64,000 bases of DNA from Geosmithia putterillii. Taxonomy: Eukaryota > Ascomycota > Sordariomycetes > Hypocreales > Bionectriaceae. Positions 10,699 through 22,666 of the stretch are shown here, one piece after another. Each line of letters starts with the position of its first letter. Position 1 is the first letter of the stretch. The translations under genes were made by a program, and so were the position numbers. Location of the stretch: positions 496,001-560,000 of the forward strand of contig FYEU01000308.1 of NCBI GenBank assembly GCA_900188575.1, written 5' to 3'. The notes below the pieces were generated by a model. It saw nothing but the letters and a program-made list of their open reading frames with translations. It did not search any database and was not told where the DNA came from.

Positions 10699-13048
10699 AT
10701 GGAAGACTCCGAACGACGAACCAAGCGCTCGCGCTTCGACCAGACCGAGCCGGAACCCAAGAAATCTCGCTTCGACCGACGCTCACGCTCTCCGCCCAGT
10801 CGACGATCAGAGACGCGCGAGCGCAGTCCGGTTCCTAAGGACGAGGCTGAGCCGAAGAAGCCAGTCGTGGATGCTGCTGCCGCTGCTGGTACGATGCGCC
10901 ACCCGATCTAGTCCCTTGCACGCTTTGCTAACTCGTTGATCCAACATAGCTGCCGCTGCTGCCAGAATCAATGCCCAGCTCCAGGCCCGTAGGGGTATTC
11001 AGCACGTCGACGTTCCCCCGATCAAGTCCTCGGCCAGCCCCGATCCCGCCAACGCCAAGCCTTCGACCCCCTCGAGCGGCGCCAACAATGGGGGCTCGGC
11101 TACGCCTGCTCCCAACCTCAACGGAGAGATGTATGTCGCCGACGGAGACTACATCCAGGATATCGAGGTCAACGACTTGCGCAACCGATACCTCCTGACC
11201 AAGGGATCGACACAGAAAATGGTAATTACTCTTTAACACAAACTGCTTTTGGCCCACTGATGATGCCAGCTCGCGGCCCTTTCTCCCCCCAAGAGGCTGC
11301 TGCAACCTCACATCTCTCGAGGACACCGTGGCGAGACATCATGCTTACGCGCACGATAGCTCGCTTGCAAGCTCCCTTCTCTGCTCCTGCTGACCACGTA
11401 AACTAGATTCAAGACGACACCGGCGCTGGTACGCACCTCCCTAAGAAACTTAACCCATGTATATAGGAACCATGTTGACCTTTGCTTCTCAAGATGTCAC
11501 CACCCGGGGTAGCTTCTACCCGAACAAGAATATGGCTACTGCTGCTGTGAGTCTCGTTTCTCGACCCTCCTCCTTTCGGGGTTAAGCATATCGGACTAAC
11601 GAGAGGCAATGATACCAGAACCCCCCTCTGTACCTTCATGTCACTAGCCAGAACAAGGATGGCCTAGAAAGGGCCGTGGCCAAGATCCAGGAACTTATCA
11701 AGCAGGAGCTTCCTCAGCTTGTCGACGACCGTCGCTTGCGTCGCCGTGATCAACCTGAACCCGTTGAGCGGGACGAGTTTGGAAGGGTAATACACACTCC
11801 ACACTCCGCACCTACTTGCGTCTATATTACTCTCAGTGGACGCGGAACATACTGACCCGTTGCTCTAGCGTAAATGGCGAGTTGAAAGGATTCCGGTTGA
11901 TCTGGAACCCATCCCTGGCTTCAACCTGCGCGCCCAGATTGTCGGCCACGGTGGCGCCTACGTCAAGCATATCCAGCAGGAGACGGGCTGCCGTGTGCAG
12001 ATCAAGGGTCTCGGCTCTGGATACTTGGAGGTGGCGACCAACAAGGAGAGCGATGAAGATATGCACCTCAGCGTCACGTATGCCCCCCGCTACACTCTAC
12101 TCCTTGGTCCCCTTACTAACCACTCTCTGCTCTTAAATCTAGTGGCCCCGATGACCGTATGATCGACAAGGCCAAGGAGCTTTGCGAGGATCTTGTCGCC
12201 AATGTAAAGGAGCAGTACGAAGAGTTCAAGGCTCGCCCGCCCCGCCCGCACTATGGCGACCGTGGTGGCTATGGTGGCGAGCGCAGGTACGGCGGCGAAC
12301 GTGGCGGATACGGTGGTGACCGCGGTGGCTACCACGGGGATCGTGGAGGCTACCAGGGTGGTCGCGGGGGATATGGAGGCCGTGGTGGCGGTTATGGAGA
12401 CCGCGGAAGCTACGGTGACCGCGGATCCTACGGCGACCACCACGGCGTCCGAGGCTCGCACCCAGGAGGCGACTCGTACAACAACCATAGTAGCAGCTAC
12501 GGACGCTATGGATCCGAGGGCGCGTCCAACAGCCCTGCCCCCCAGGCTGCTGCTGTTGCTGTGGCTCCCGGCGCGGCCAGTCCCACCGACGCTGCTGCCG
12601 CTGCTACCGATTACTCTGCCCAGTACGCGCAGTACTATGGCGGACAGGACCCCTATGCTCCTTGGGGAGGCTACGCCAAGTAAGACATACACCCTCACTC
12701 CAGTCTCTTGGCTACTCTCTTGGCCAGTACGCTGACGGAAAATATCTAGCTACGTCGCTCTCTACCAGCAGTACTACGGTGCTCAGGCCCAGCAGGGAGG
12801 CGCACCAGGTCAGGCTGCCCCAGGTGCTCCCGGCGCCCCGGGCCAGTCTGCCTCGCCGCCTCCTCCGCCTCCGAGCGAGGCTGCTCCCCCCCCGCCGCCG
12901 CCACCCAGCTCTGCGGCTCCTCCACCGCCTCCCTCGGGATCGCCTCCTGGAGCGGGTGGCTACAGCAGTGTACGTGGCCATCTTGCCGTCTGATTCCCGG
13001 TTCGGCTGCTAATGCGTGTCTCAGGTCCCGCCCCCTCCTGGTCTTTAG
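10699..13048 (+). CDS. KH-domain RNA-binding protein, KHDC4-like
   Basis: Probable nuclear RNA-binding protein linked to pre-mRNA splicing, judged from KHDC4/BLOM7-type relatives. Nine exons: 10699-10888, 10950-11221, 11407-11428 (22-nt microexon), 11494-11546, 11619-11786, 11869-12077, 12143-12679, 12750-12969 and 13025-13048, giving 564 aa in frame. The N-terminus has SR/RD-type low complexity (RRTKRSRFDQTEPEPKKSRF). The first KH unit is around DIEVNDLRNRYLLTKGSTQKM and GADVTTRGSFYPNKNMAT; the second is around LRAQIVGHGGAYVKHIQQET and VQIKGLGSGYLE. An RGG/GGYG-rich region (about residues 330-420) follows, then a proline-rich tail ending SSVPPPPGL. The tiny exons across the first KH domain make this gene easy to mis-predict. 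Confidence 0.88.
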
Positions 13049-13505
13049 TTCTCGTAGAAATGACCCTAGGACATTACCCGGTGCTAACAGAAAAAGCTTC
13101 TATGCCTCTTGTTTGCTGAGAGCTTGGATGAACGGCATAGGGAGATAGCCCCACCGATGCTGGCGTCTAGGTGTTGAATATGTGGATTATGTTGAATGGA
13201 ATGTTTTGCTAAACCGCAAGATTACTGTAATATATTGATTGTCGGCTGTAGTAGTTAATTTGCTTGTTGACTTGTTAAGTAAAAATACGTTGCGACTCTG
13301 TCGCCGAGATCTGGCCGCGTAAAGTGGGCTGGCTGGGTCTTATCGATAAACGGCCGGCGCACTTTCGTCACTGTGTTGCATCGCGCTACTCCCTTTGACG
13401 TGCCATCTCCACGACGAGGGAATGTGAGAACCGGGAAGCAACAGCAGAGAAGGAGGCGACACTTTCAAGACACCTCAGGCCAGACCAGCCAAATCAGCAG
13501 GCAAG
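13049..13505. other. Tandem intergenic region
   Basis: This 457 bp between the KHDC4-like stop and the TRAPPC13 start presumably holds the 3' UTR and the next promoter. No gene, repeat or RNA was recognised. Confidence 0.5.
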
Positions 13506-14666
13506 ATGAGCCACCAACGATACTCTCACGACGCGGTCAAGGAGCCGCACTCTGTCTCTCTCAAGGTCCTACGGTCAGCCCCCCCCCCGCACCTCCCTGT
13601 ATCTCTTTTGGACGGGAACTGACTTCTTACATGGCGCAGACTCTCCCGACCCTCGTTGGTAACGCAGCAGCCTCTGAAACTACCGCTTGGCTCCCAGCCA
13701 CCGACACCATCTCCCGCCTCGCTGGCCTTTTTCTCTCCCGACAGCACGACCAACCCCGCCCCCTTTGTCCTCACACCGGCCCTCAACCTCCCTGTGTCGT
13801 TCGGATCGGCATATGTCGGCGAGACCTTTTCCTGCACGCTCTGCGCCAACAACGATGTCCCCCTAGCGGATGACCCGACCGGTGGGGGTGGGCAGCATCG
13901 GACGATTCGTGATGTGAGCATTGAGGCTGAGATGAAGACTCCCGGCGCGGCTCGGGCGCACAGGCTGGACTTGGCGGGCTTGGACATCGACATGAGTGAG
14001 GATGCCATGTCGTCTACTACAAAGAAGGACCTGGCCGCAGGCGAGACGTTGCAGGGAATTGTGTCGTTCGACCTGAAGGAGGAGGGTAACCATGTCCTCG
14101 CTGTGACGGTGAGTTACTACGAGGTGGCGGAGACGAGTGGGCGGACGAGGACATTCCGGAAGCTTTACCAGTTTATATGCAAGCCCTCGCTCATTGTGAG
14201 GACAAAGGTGACGGCTCTGTCTCTGAGGGCCACCACAGGCAAGGACACTACAACCAAGGATCCAGAAGACTCAGAGAGGGAGGGGGAGGTGGATAAGGCG
14301 GAAAAGAAAAAGGGCAAGAGGAGGTGGGCTCTTGAAGCGCAGTTGGAGAACTGCAGCGACGACGTGATGCAGCTCGACAAGGTGGCCATGGATGTGGACC
14401 ATACATTGTTGCGGTGCGCGGCGTTCAACTGGGGCGACAGCACTGGGAATAGCAACAAGCCCGTCCTGCACCCCGGAGAGGTGGAGCAGGTGTGCTTCGT
14501 GGTGCATGAGAGGGGCGGCTCCAAGAAGACTCAGGAAGACGAGGACAGGATAAGACCTGGCCCGGACGGGAGATTCATCTTTGGCGTACTGGGGATAGGC
14601 TGGAGAGGCGAGATGGGAAACAGGGGGTTCCTCACGACGGGCAAGCTGGGGACCAAGGCCTTCTGA
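13506..14666 (+). CDS. TRAPPC13: TRAPP complex subunit TRAPPC13 (DUF974)
   Basis: Subunit of a TRAPP tethering complex that activates Rab GTPases in ER-Golgi or endosomal traffic and autophagy. Two exons, 13506-13573 and 13640-14666, giving 364 aa. Splicing joins HSVSLKVLR to LSRPSLVTQQPLKLP, which reconstitutes the family N-terminus exactly and fixes both the start and the intron. Later family segments are LPVSFGSAYVGETFSCTLC, a beta-rich core with IRDVSIEAEMKTP and HVLAVTVSYYE, then RTFRKLYQFICKPSLIVRTK, and a C-terminal beta domain ending RGEMGNRGFLTTGKLG. A low-complexity insert (TGKDTTTKDPEDSERE) sits before that last domain. The length is close to fungal homologues. Confidence 0.92.
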
Positions 14667-17600
14667 CCTCATGCGCCGTCCATTTTGCCATTGACCCTTT
14701 GAGTTCCCAAGTTTCTATTTTTGCTGTGTCTTGGGTCTGTCTTTCCTTTCTTCTTAGCCTCCTTATTGCTACTAGCGAAAGCACACTTAATGTCATGCAT
14801 GGCCTTTGCCTGACTGCCTGGCCTAGGCATCCGAGACAATAGCCTATGCAGGGTTATCGGTATGTTGTACGTACAGGATATAGGAGCATTGTTATCGCTG
14901 AGCCACCAGAGTCTACGGAGTACGGAGTATTACGAGTACGAGTATTAGCACCTACGTGCAGAGAGCGTACGGACTAATGCCGTTGGCAGTTTCGGACTCG
15001 ATGGCCAAGTACGAGTAATACTCTGGCCGGAGCTAAGGACTTGAACGGGTACGAGGTCTTTCCCGTACCCGTACGGAGTACAGGAACTTGGAAAGGCCTC
15101 GAACCTTATTCCCCCTACTACGGTACATGTCACTTTTCAAGTCTTTAGAGATGCTACTCCGTACTCCGTACAGGTCCGCCGGAGACAGGTAAGTCTGGCC
15201 CTCGACTTTCCATTGCTCTAACAACTCAACAGCGAACGGACCCCCGGACGACTAGAGTAAAAATACGAGAGCCACAAAGAACTTGGGGGGCCAAGCTTCC
15301 GAGCTGGGTTCCCAGACCTGGAGGCTAGCACGGACTGAAACTGCCCCCCCTGGTCCGTAGCGCGTTGACAAGTCTGTCCGAACGGCCAACAGCGGTGGAG
15401 AACCATGCAGCTCCAGGCACCCCCACAGATGGCCCGGAAGGATTGTTTCATATTCTGGCCATTACTGTAAGAGGTCTGCGCTAGCAGCAGCAGCTGGCAA
15501 CCTGGCCGCGGCCTACATGAGAGCCTACATGTGCGAGCCCGTCCGTCGTAGCACAGGCGATGTCGATGATGGTCAGCACTTTCCGCATTATTACATGTGG
15601 CTGCCGGCCCTCGGACCTAATACTGGTACGAGTACAAGGTCGACGGTGATGCTGCTGAGGCGGGTGGATGCGAGGCGGCAAGTGCATGCACGTACCATGA
15701 CCGGGATGCATGTTTATGTAGGGGGCAGGATGTTTTCACTCGATCGTGTACGACATCGCAGCACAGGCGTGATCTGTGCGCACGTACTCGTATCTCTTGG
15801 ACTGGGAGTCTCGAGGAAGTGAAGTGATGGTGGTCGTGAGGAGTAAAGAAGAACAGCACCACATGATGCTGTTCATGGCGACTCCGGATTACACGTACTC
15901 GTACAGGTACGGGGAGGGAGGCTGTACTCGGTCACGGTCGTGCTTTCATGTTCGCGAGGTTCCACTATCGCGATAGTGCACACATATTACCTCTGCAACT
16001 CCTCTGTAGTACTCGCAACACTCGTATGTCTGCAATTGCAGACTCGTGGGATAACCCGCGGGATCCCTGCTAGCACACAGCATCTTCAACGGTCAATGGC
16101 TTGAATGCTAGTCGGTCGGGCATGAAATGGCGCAAGTGTTGCCTTCCCTTTTTTTTTTTTCTCGCCTTCCCACCTTGATCCATTCCATTCCTGGCCTGAT
16201 GCCTCTCAAAATCTGCATGCAGTATTACTCCGTAGTTGAGCATGGGTAGAGGCGCTGAGGGAACTTGGTTGGTAAAGGACTGATTGTTGGGGTTGGTATT
16301 AGTGCTTGTCACGTCGTACTGCAGTTTGTAGACAGCAGCGGCGTATGCGTACGTCGTACATGCAGCGTAGCGTAGTATCGTATGTTGCCACCTCGCTGCT
16401 CGTACGTCGCACGAGATCAGCATCCGTCGGTGTGCTGCTGTGTACTAACAGGTAGCAGAAGTATGGAATATTATCTCGTACTATTGCCTGAGAAGTTGAT
16501 ATCTGAAGGAGCACTCTGTGATTCCGGGAGCTTCCATCTTATCGCGGCAGCTAAGCGAAGTCAGTTATGAGAGAGCACGTGACTTAATCCAATTGACCTG
16601 AATGCGGAGGAAGGAACGAGGAGAGGAATCCGCATGAGGAACGAACAGCAGGAGGGGTGGACCAAACGCTCCAGTCGGAATTCCGAGTCGAGCAATGCCA
16701 TTACTACTAGTATTCATTGAATGAACTCGAATGATGATGATTCTCGGACGGTATTATCGCAACTGTAAGGTATTTATACTAATAATACAGCCAGACAGCA
16801 TTGTACGGAGTAGGATCACCAGGCTGCGAGCCGACCTGTCGAGTAAAGAGATGTTGGGCCACTGTTGCCCATTGGCAATTGCCCCGTACGAACGAGTAGT
16901 ACAGAGTCCCTCGTAGTACCTGCCTTGCAACTTAAGTCACTGCTCGTCGCAGCGCGCGGCGTCGTCGCTTCCATTTCCGGTTTCGATTCTCTACGCATAC
17001 AGAGCAAATTGCCTTCTCCGTCGTTCTTCTCTGCCCCCATTCCTTTCAAAACCATGACTTCTAGGTCGTTTTATTGAGGCCGTAGCTATCCATCGCTTGC
17101 TTGCTGCATTTGTTCTGCCTTTTGCTTATGTCTTCTCCTTGCTCCGCCGCTCCTTTCTCCGTATTCTCTCGCCCCCACCCGCCGCTGGTCTATTCCCTCA
17201 ACATCTACCGACCAGAGCAAGGATCGGGTGCAATTCTGTGACGCGTTCCCACTCGCCCCTCATCCAGCAAGCACGCACGCATACGCACTCACGCGCACAC
17301 GGCTCTCTTGAGTATTCCACGACCCTCACGACGATAGGAAAGAACGGCAGAGGCTGTCGAGAATTTGTGTAAGCTTTTACCCCTGTCACGTACATGTTGG
17401 GCGCCCGTGCACACCAACTCGTTCCTGGTGCCTGGATCCCCCCTCACGCGTGCGGCCTACCCACGAGCGCGTCTGTGTGTCAAGCTCGTGTGCGTGCCTG
17501 TGCGTGTGCCTAGTTCTTGCTGAGCCACGCTCTGGCCACGCAACCGGCCAGGTCGTTCTCGCTCCCTTACGGAGTAATACCAAGCATTATTATTGTGCTG

Positions 17601-18211
17601 CCCAAGGCACAAGTTGACTGACCGAACCGAGACCGCTGATCCTAGACCCCTGTCTCTCTTCTGCACTCAACTTGGTCAAGTGCCAACCGCTCTCAACTCC
17701 ACGTCCCTCCCCCCGCCCCTCACTCTCCTCGACCGACGGCCAGCCATAACGACATACCCATAACCATACCGAGATTTCACGAGTACCACGACAAAACCTC
17801 TACTGCAGCGGCCGGTTCAGACCAGCTCCAGCTACCGATAAACCTTCGCCGTAGGTTTCGATACTACCCTCCGTTTAACGTTTGGGACAACGTGCGGGAC
17901 ACGCGGTACCGCTAGCGAAGCCATCCTTGCCTCTCCTGTTGAAGTAAAAAAAACGAAGCAGAAGGATCTCAAAAAAAAAAGCAAGCAGCAGCGAGAAGAG
18001 GAAAGCAAAAAAAAGAAAACATTGTGCCGGCCGATTGTTTGGCTACCAAATACCAACATCACCATTGGTCCTGGCCTTAGCCTTGGCCCATCGCCTCGCT
18101 TCGCGTCGCCTCGCGTCGCCATCGTCAACCCCCATCGCCTACCACCGCGTCTTCCCCCTCCCTGCCCGGAGCCGAACAGTTCGGTGGCTGCCCCCGGCCA
18201 ATTGACATGTC
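14667..18211. other. 3.5-kb gene-free region rich in TACGGAGTA motifs
   Basis: No ORF here has a recognisable domain or a plausible intron set. TACGGAGTA or its complement occurs eight times: 14914, 14921, 15072, 15155, 15162, 16226, 16804 and 17568. Looser TACGAGTA variants add to these. From about 17100 to 18200 the sequence becomes CT-rich and then A-rich (A runs at 17948-18018), as expected of a long promoter and leader for the DENN gene downstream. A donor-like GTAAGC near 17370 could begin a 5'-UTR intron. Confidence 0.6.
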
Positions 18212-21200
18212 ATGGACGGCACGTCGATCCCTCTGGCCGACTACTTCTGGATTGCTGGCGTAGAGTCCATCACCTACGACGATGGCCTCCAGCCCGGTTC
18301 AGCTGCTGCTGCCGCTGCTGCTCTCGCCGCTAAGGAGCACCAGGTAGAGTCGACTATTGCCGAGGATGGTGAGCCCCCGGAAGACGACAACGACGTTGTC
18401 GCCACTCCCTCCAACAACTCCAAACTAGCAGCCCGAGCGTCTGCGCGCCACTCCCAGCTGAGCTCTGCCACCGCTAGCAACCGCTTCTCTCGCATGTCCC
18501 TCTCCGACAACAATGGCAGCAGCAGCAGCAGTGGCAACAACAACAGTAACAACAATAACCGCTTCTCCATAGCCAGCCTTGACGAGATCGACTCGGGAAA
18601 CACCGCCAGCAACAGGAGTAGCGCCACCATTCGAGCCAACAATAATCCTAGCCCCGGCCCAGGCGCTGGTGGCCTTGCTGTGCCTGAGATGCCAGCGGCA
18701 GGAGCACCTGGTAATAGGAACAGCGGCATCTCCTTTCTCGAAGGCTTCGACTTTGATAAGGCCCTCGTCAAGTTCGCTGCTGAGCGCGACGACTTCCTCG
18801 AAGACCTGACCTTCTCGGCCGGCGCAAAGGTCCAGTCCAGACCACCCATGGTCAACCCACGAGCCGAGCGCATCAAGGCCGATGAAGCTGATGGGCGGAG
18901 AAGCCCTCTTAAAAGCATTGGTGGCAGCATTAGGCGGAGGATCAGCTTTCGAGACATGAATAGCGTACGGAAGCAGCCTAGTCTCAGGGCCTCACCACGG
19001 GCGGGCAACACCCAGAGAGCTTCCTCCATCCGGACATCGAAACGTATGAGCAACTACAACTCTGTCATTCCTCCTCCCGAGCCACTCAACACCGACCCCG
19101 ACATGCACCCGCTCAAGCGCCGCTTCGAGCCAGTTCTCCTCGACCGTTACCCACCCAAGGATGCTACCGACGACCTAGCCCGCCGCGGCAAGTTCCCCGA
19201 CTATATCCCCATGTTTTCCTTCCCCAACGACATTCAAGTCGTGTCATCGGACGAGAGGCCCCGCTCCACCTGGCACGGCTTCACCATGACGTCAGAGGAC
19301 AACTCGAAGCTGTACGGCATTACAATCATCGTGTGGACCGCCGTGAATGCTCAGGTCGCCGAGGAGATTGAATTGCGGTGCGAGCAGTGGCGCCAGGGTC
19401 ACATGTCCAACGAGGAGCGCGAGCTGGCTGCCAGTTTGGGTGTTCGCCTGGCCAGCGAGCGATCGCACCTTTCTCAGCTGCTGGCTAAGCTGCCCTCGAT
19501 CCCGTCAGGGACGCCGGCACGCGACCGCCTCGAGGATGAGATTAGCACCGTCGAGGAGAAAATTTCGCTCATGACGGACATGTTGCGGCCGCTGAGGCAC
19601 GGCGCCGCTTCCAAGATTGAGGGGCTGACGGCAGGCGAGAGTGGGCTTTGGGTACCCCGCGCCTACGGCGTTCTCGGCCGCGACGCATCGGCTATGGGTT
19701 TCTGGAAGGAGTGGCTCAAGGCCATTGTTGTGCCCATGACAGATGGTGGGGTTCTTCGTGTGCCGCCGACGTCGCCCAAGGTTGGCCGGTGGCAGCCGCT
19801 CGAGCGATACGTGGTCAACCTGTGCACAGAGGCGCTCAGCCCCCTGGGGTCTAAGACGCAGGTGGAACTCAGCGTGCGAGAGCTGCGGCTGTATGCGCGC
19901 AAGGAGGCGCACAACGAGATACCTGGGACCCGAACGATCGATCTGTACTCCCTGTTCCGATGCCTGTCGCTCGAGAACATTGTTGCCCTGTATGAGTTTG
20001 CCATGTCTGAGTCTCGCATCATCTTCCTCTCGTCCCACGCTAGCATGCTACACCTGGCTTGCCACGCCCTTGCCAGCCTGCTTTACCCATTCAAGTGGGC
20101 CAGCATCTTCATTCCCATCCTGCCTGCTCGCCTCATCTCTGCCCTCGAGGCCCCCTGCCCCTACATCGTCGGTATTGAGCGTCGTTACGACAATATCACC
20201 CTCCCTGACGATGACTACGTCCTTGTCGACCTGGACCAGGACACCATTGACGCCACATCTCAGCCCGTGCGGCTTCCGCGTCAGATTCGTCGCAAGCTCC
20301 AGTCCCTCCTGCAGATGGCTGCGCCTCATCGCTTGCGGTACGGTGTTGCCTCTGGCCCCCCGCCTTACGCTATGGAGTCGTTCCCCTACGACGCCTTCTC
20401 CTCGGAGAACGGCACCCTCTTCAACCCGCGAGCCTTCCCCTGCACTCTGGGCAAGTGGGTGTCGCAGAGCTCGTCGACTTTCGGCGTGCCCGACCCCCGC
20501 CCTGACATTCAGCAGCCCGTCTTCAACGCCTTTGCCACGGCACCCACGGACAATAGCAAGTCCGACCGTCCTGGCACGAGCAAGTCGAGTAGCAACAAGA
20601 CGAGCCCGAAGTCGTCCCTGTCGCCAGTTTCGGTCAACTTCCCCCCCATGCCGACGACGCCCATCTCCCGGAGTGATTCCGGTCTAGGCCTAGCCGCCAC
20701 CCTACGCGAAAAGCGCTCGGGTCACTTCCGTGATGATAGCGGGCGGCGTAGCTCGTCTTTCGGCATGGACGTTAACCGCCCACGCATGCCGCCGCCGCCA
20801 GGACCCACACACAAGCCTAGCATCCAGTTCCTGAACGGTCATCAGCCCAACATGTCCATCACGTCTATATCGGCCGACTCTTTGTCATCCCTGGGCGGAA
20901 GCGGTGGCACCAGTGGTGGCTACGCCCCCTCGGCCTATGCTCCCTCCACAATGGCCGCATCGACCATCATGCCGAGCATGCAGGTCCACCCCGTGCACGA
21001 CACAGACACGACGGTGTGGGTAGAGGGTCATTGCCTTGAGTGGAGCGCGGGAGACGAGTCCTCCTGCAATGTGTGTCTTGACAAGGCAGAGGAGGACGGC
21101 GTGTATGTGTGCTCCGGTTGCGGGACTGCCTCTCACGGTCGTTGCTTGGGCTTTGTGTCCGTTGTCTGCCCGGAGGCGTTCCACGGGGATCGTGTCCGTG

Positions 21201-21951
21201 CCGCGTTTGCCAGGTGCCAGGCTAGTCTACTGTACACATACAGGAAATACCTCGCCCGACCCTCAAAGCAGCAGAAGGGCGCCGGCCAGCTGTACGCATT
21301 TGACATGAGCGGCTTTATTAAGAGTCTGCCTCACGACCAGCAAGAATATGCTACTATGCTGCGTGAGACCCAGGGTATGTTCTCTCCTCCGTTGCTTCTT
21401 TCCCTCTTCCTCGAAGTTATGCAATCTACCCTATCCTTTGGTGCGCACGATTGCGAGCAAAGCGAGGTCCGCTTATTGTATAATTAATGTCTGGCTAACC
21501 ATCTGTCCTTCCAGGCTTCAATGAATTCATACACGATCGCGAGATGAAACTACAGTCCGACCCTACTATCCGCCTCTTTGATGAGATTATCATGGCCAAG
21601 AAGGCCCGCGGCCGACCGGGCCTCTCCTCGAGCCTGTCTCGCCTTGCCTCCCTCCGGCAGTCAAATATGCTCAACCCACCCGGCGCGGGACCTGGATCCA
21701 AGATGTCCACGTACCTAGCCGACACGTCGGATCATATCTGGCGCACAGCTTCAGTCCCCGTGCCCAAGGGAGGTCACCTCCCAGACAACTATCGCACCAT
21801 CATTACGCGCATCCCCGCCCGCCTGGACAAGTCGCTCATGCGTGAGCCAAGGGCCATACAGGGTGCTCCCCGTGTTGATGCCCGCGGGCCAAGGGGGCTG
21901 ACGAGGAAGCAGGTCCCCAGCATGATTGGACCTACCCCGCCGTCCACATAG
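18212..21951 (+). CDS. DENN (AEX-3) domain protein with C-terminal C1-type finger
   Basis: Probable Rab guanine nucleotide exchange factor acting on membranes. Two exons, 18212-21374 and 21515-21951, giving 1199 aa. The N-terminus (MDGTSIPLADYFWIAGVESITYD) is conserved, followed by a Ser/Asn-rich disordered part. uDENN starts near residue 303 (RRFEPVLLDRYPP, FPDYIPMFSFPNDI); cDENN/dDENN spans about 500-690 with TIDLYSLFRCLSLENI and ESRIIFLSSHASMLHLACHA. A long disordered linker follows. At about 939-986 a C1-like pattern appears: H, CNVC, CSGC, H, C and a final C. Splicing joins MLRETQ to GFNEFIHDREMKL. The exact Rab partner cannot be read from sequence. Confidence 0.88.
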
Positions 21952-21956
21952 CCCTC

Positions 21957-21983
21957 CTTCCCTTCCCTTCCCTTCCCTTCCCC
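21957..21983. repeat. CCCTT pentamer microsatellite in 3' UTR
   Basis: About five tandem CCTTC pentamers lie directly after the DENN gene stop. This is a simple polypyrimidine repeat, probably in the 3' UTR. Confidence 0.8.
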
Positions 21984-22666
21984 ATGATTGCTCCATCCCT
22001 CTTTTCCATTCTCACTTCCTCCCTTCATCCTTTACCACTTTCCCCCTTTTCTCATTCGCTTCACTTTTTGATTATCATCAGACTACCCATGGATCGAACC
22101 AGTGTGTATATCTTGTACAATGACAAGGAGAAGGGAGAAAGAACACGATATTAACAGCGTGTAAAGATTTTTCATAATCATATCCATAAGAGGGGAGTTT
22201 CTTTCTTTTTTACCAAAACGGGGACTGCCAGGAGAGTGTTACATATTACCTCGAGGAGATTAAATATCAGAATACCAGTTGGATACAAATAAGAGATGCA
22301 AGAAATACGTTGGGACATTGCGCGCTCACCGCAGAATTCTGCTACTTACACTCACAGTGATATCTGATCATGGCGATTGCACGAGCACACGAGCTTGAAC
22401 CTGCAAAGCCCAGTCACGAGCGGGGCGAGAGGAGCTCCCGACGGGGCCTCCCGAGGCATGATGATCCATGCGATTCGAGAAAAGAAGCTTAATCTGTCAT
22501 GAACCATTCTTTGTTCGACGCTAAAGATGAGCCGGCTTGCGCACTTGAGAGCTAAGTAACTGATAACTTATAACGTAAACTCTTCCTCTCCAGCAAAATA
22601 AAAGCAATAGGCATCGTGGTAATTTGCAGATTTGAATACAATAGCGCACAGCACCCAAACATGATA
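21984..22666. other. Convergent intergenic region
   Basis: Pyrimidine-rich 3' UTR of the DENN gene is followed by AT-rich sequence up to the stop of the DUF726 gene. No further gene was recognised. Confidence 0.5.

Noticed and set aside
15963..15978. 16-bp perfect palindrome CACTATCGCGATAGTG
   Set aside because: About one such palindrome is expected by chance in 64 kb, and it has no partner copy.
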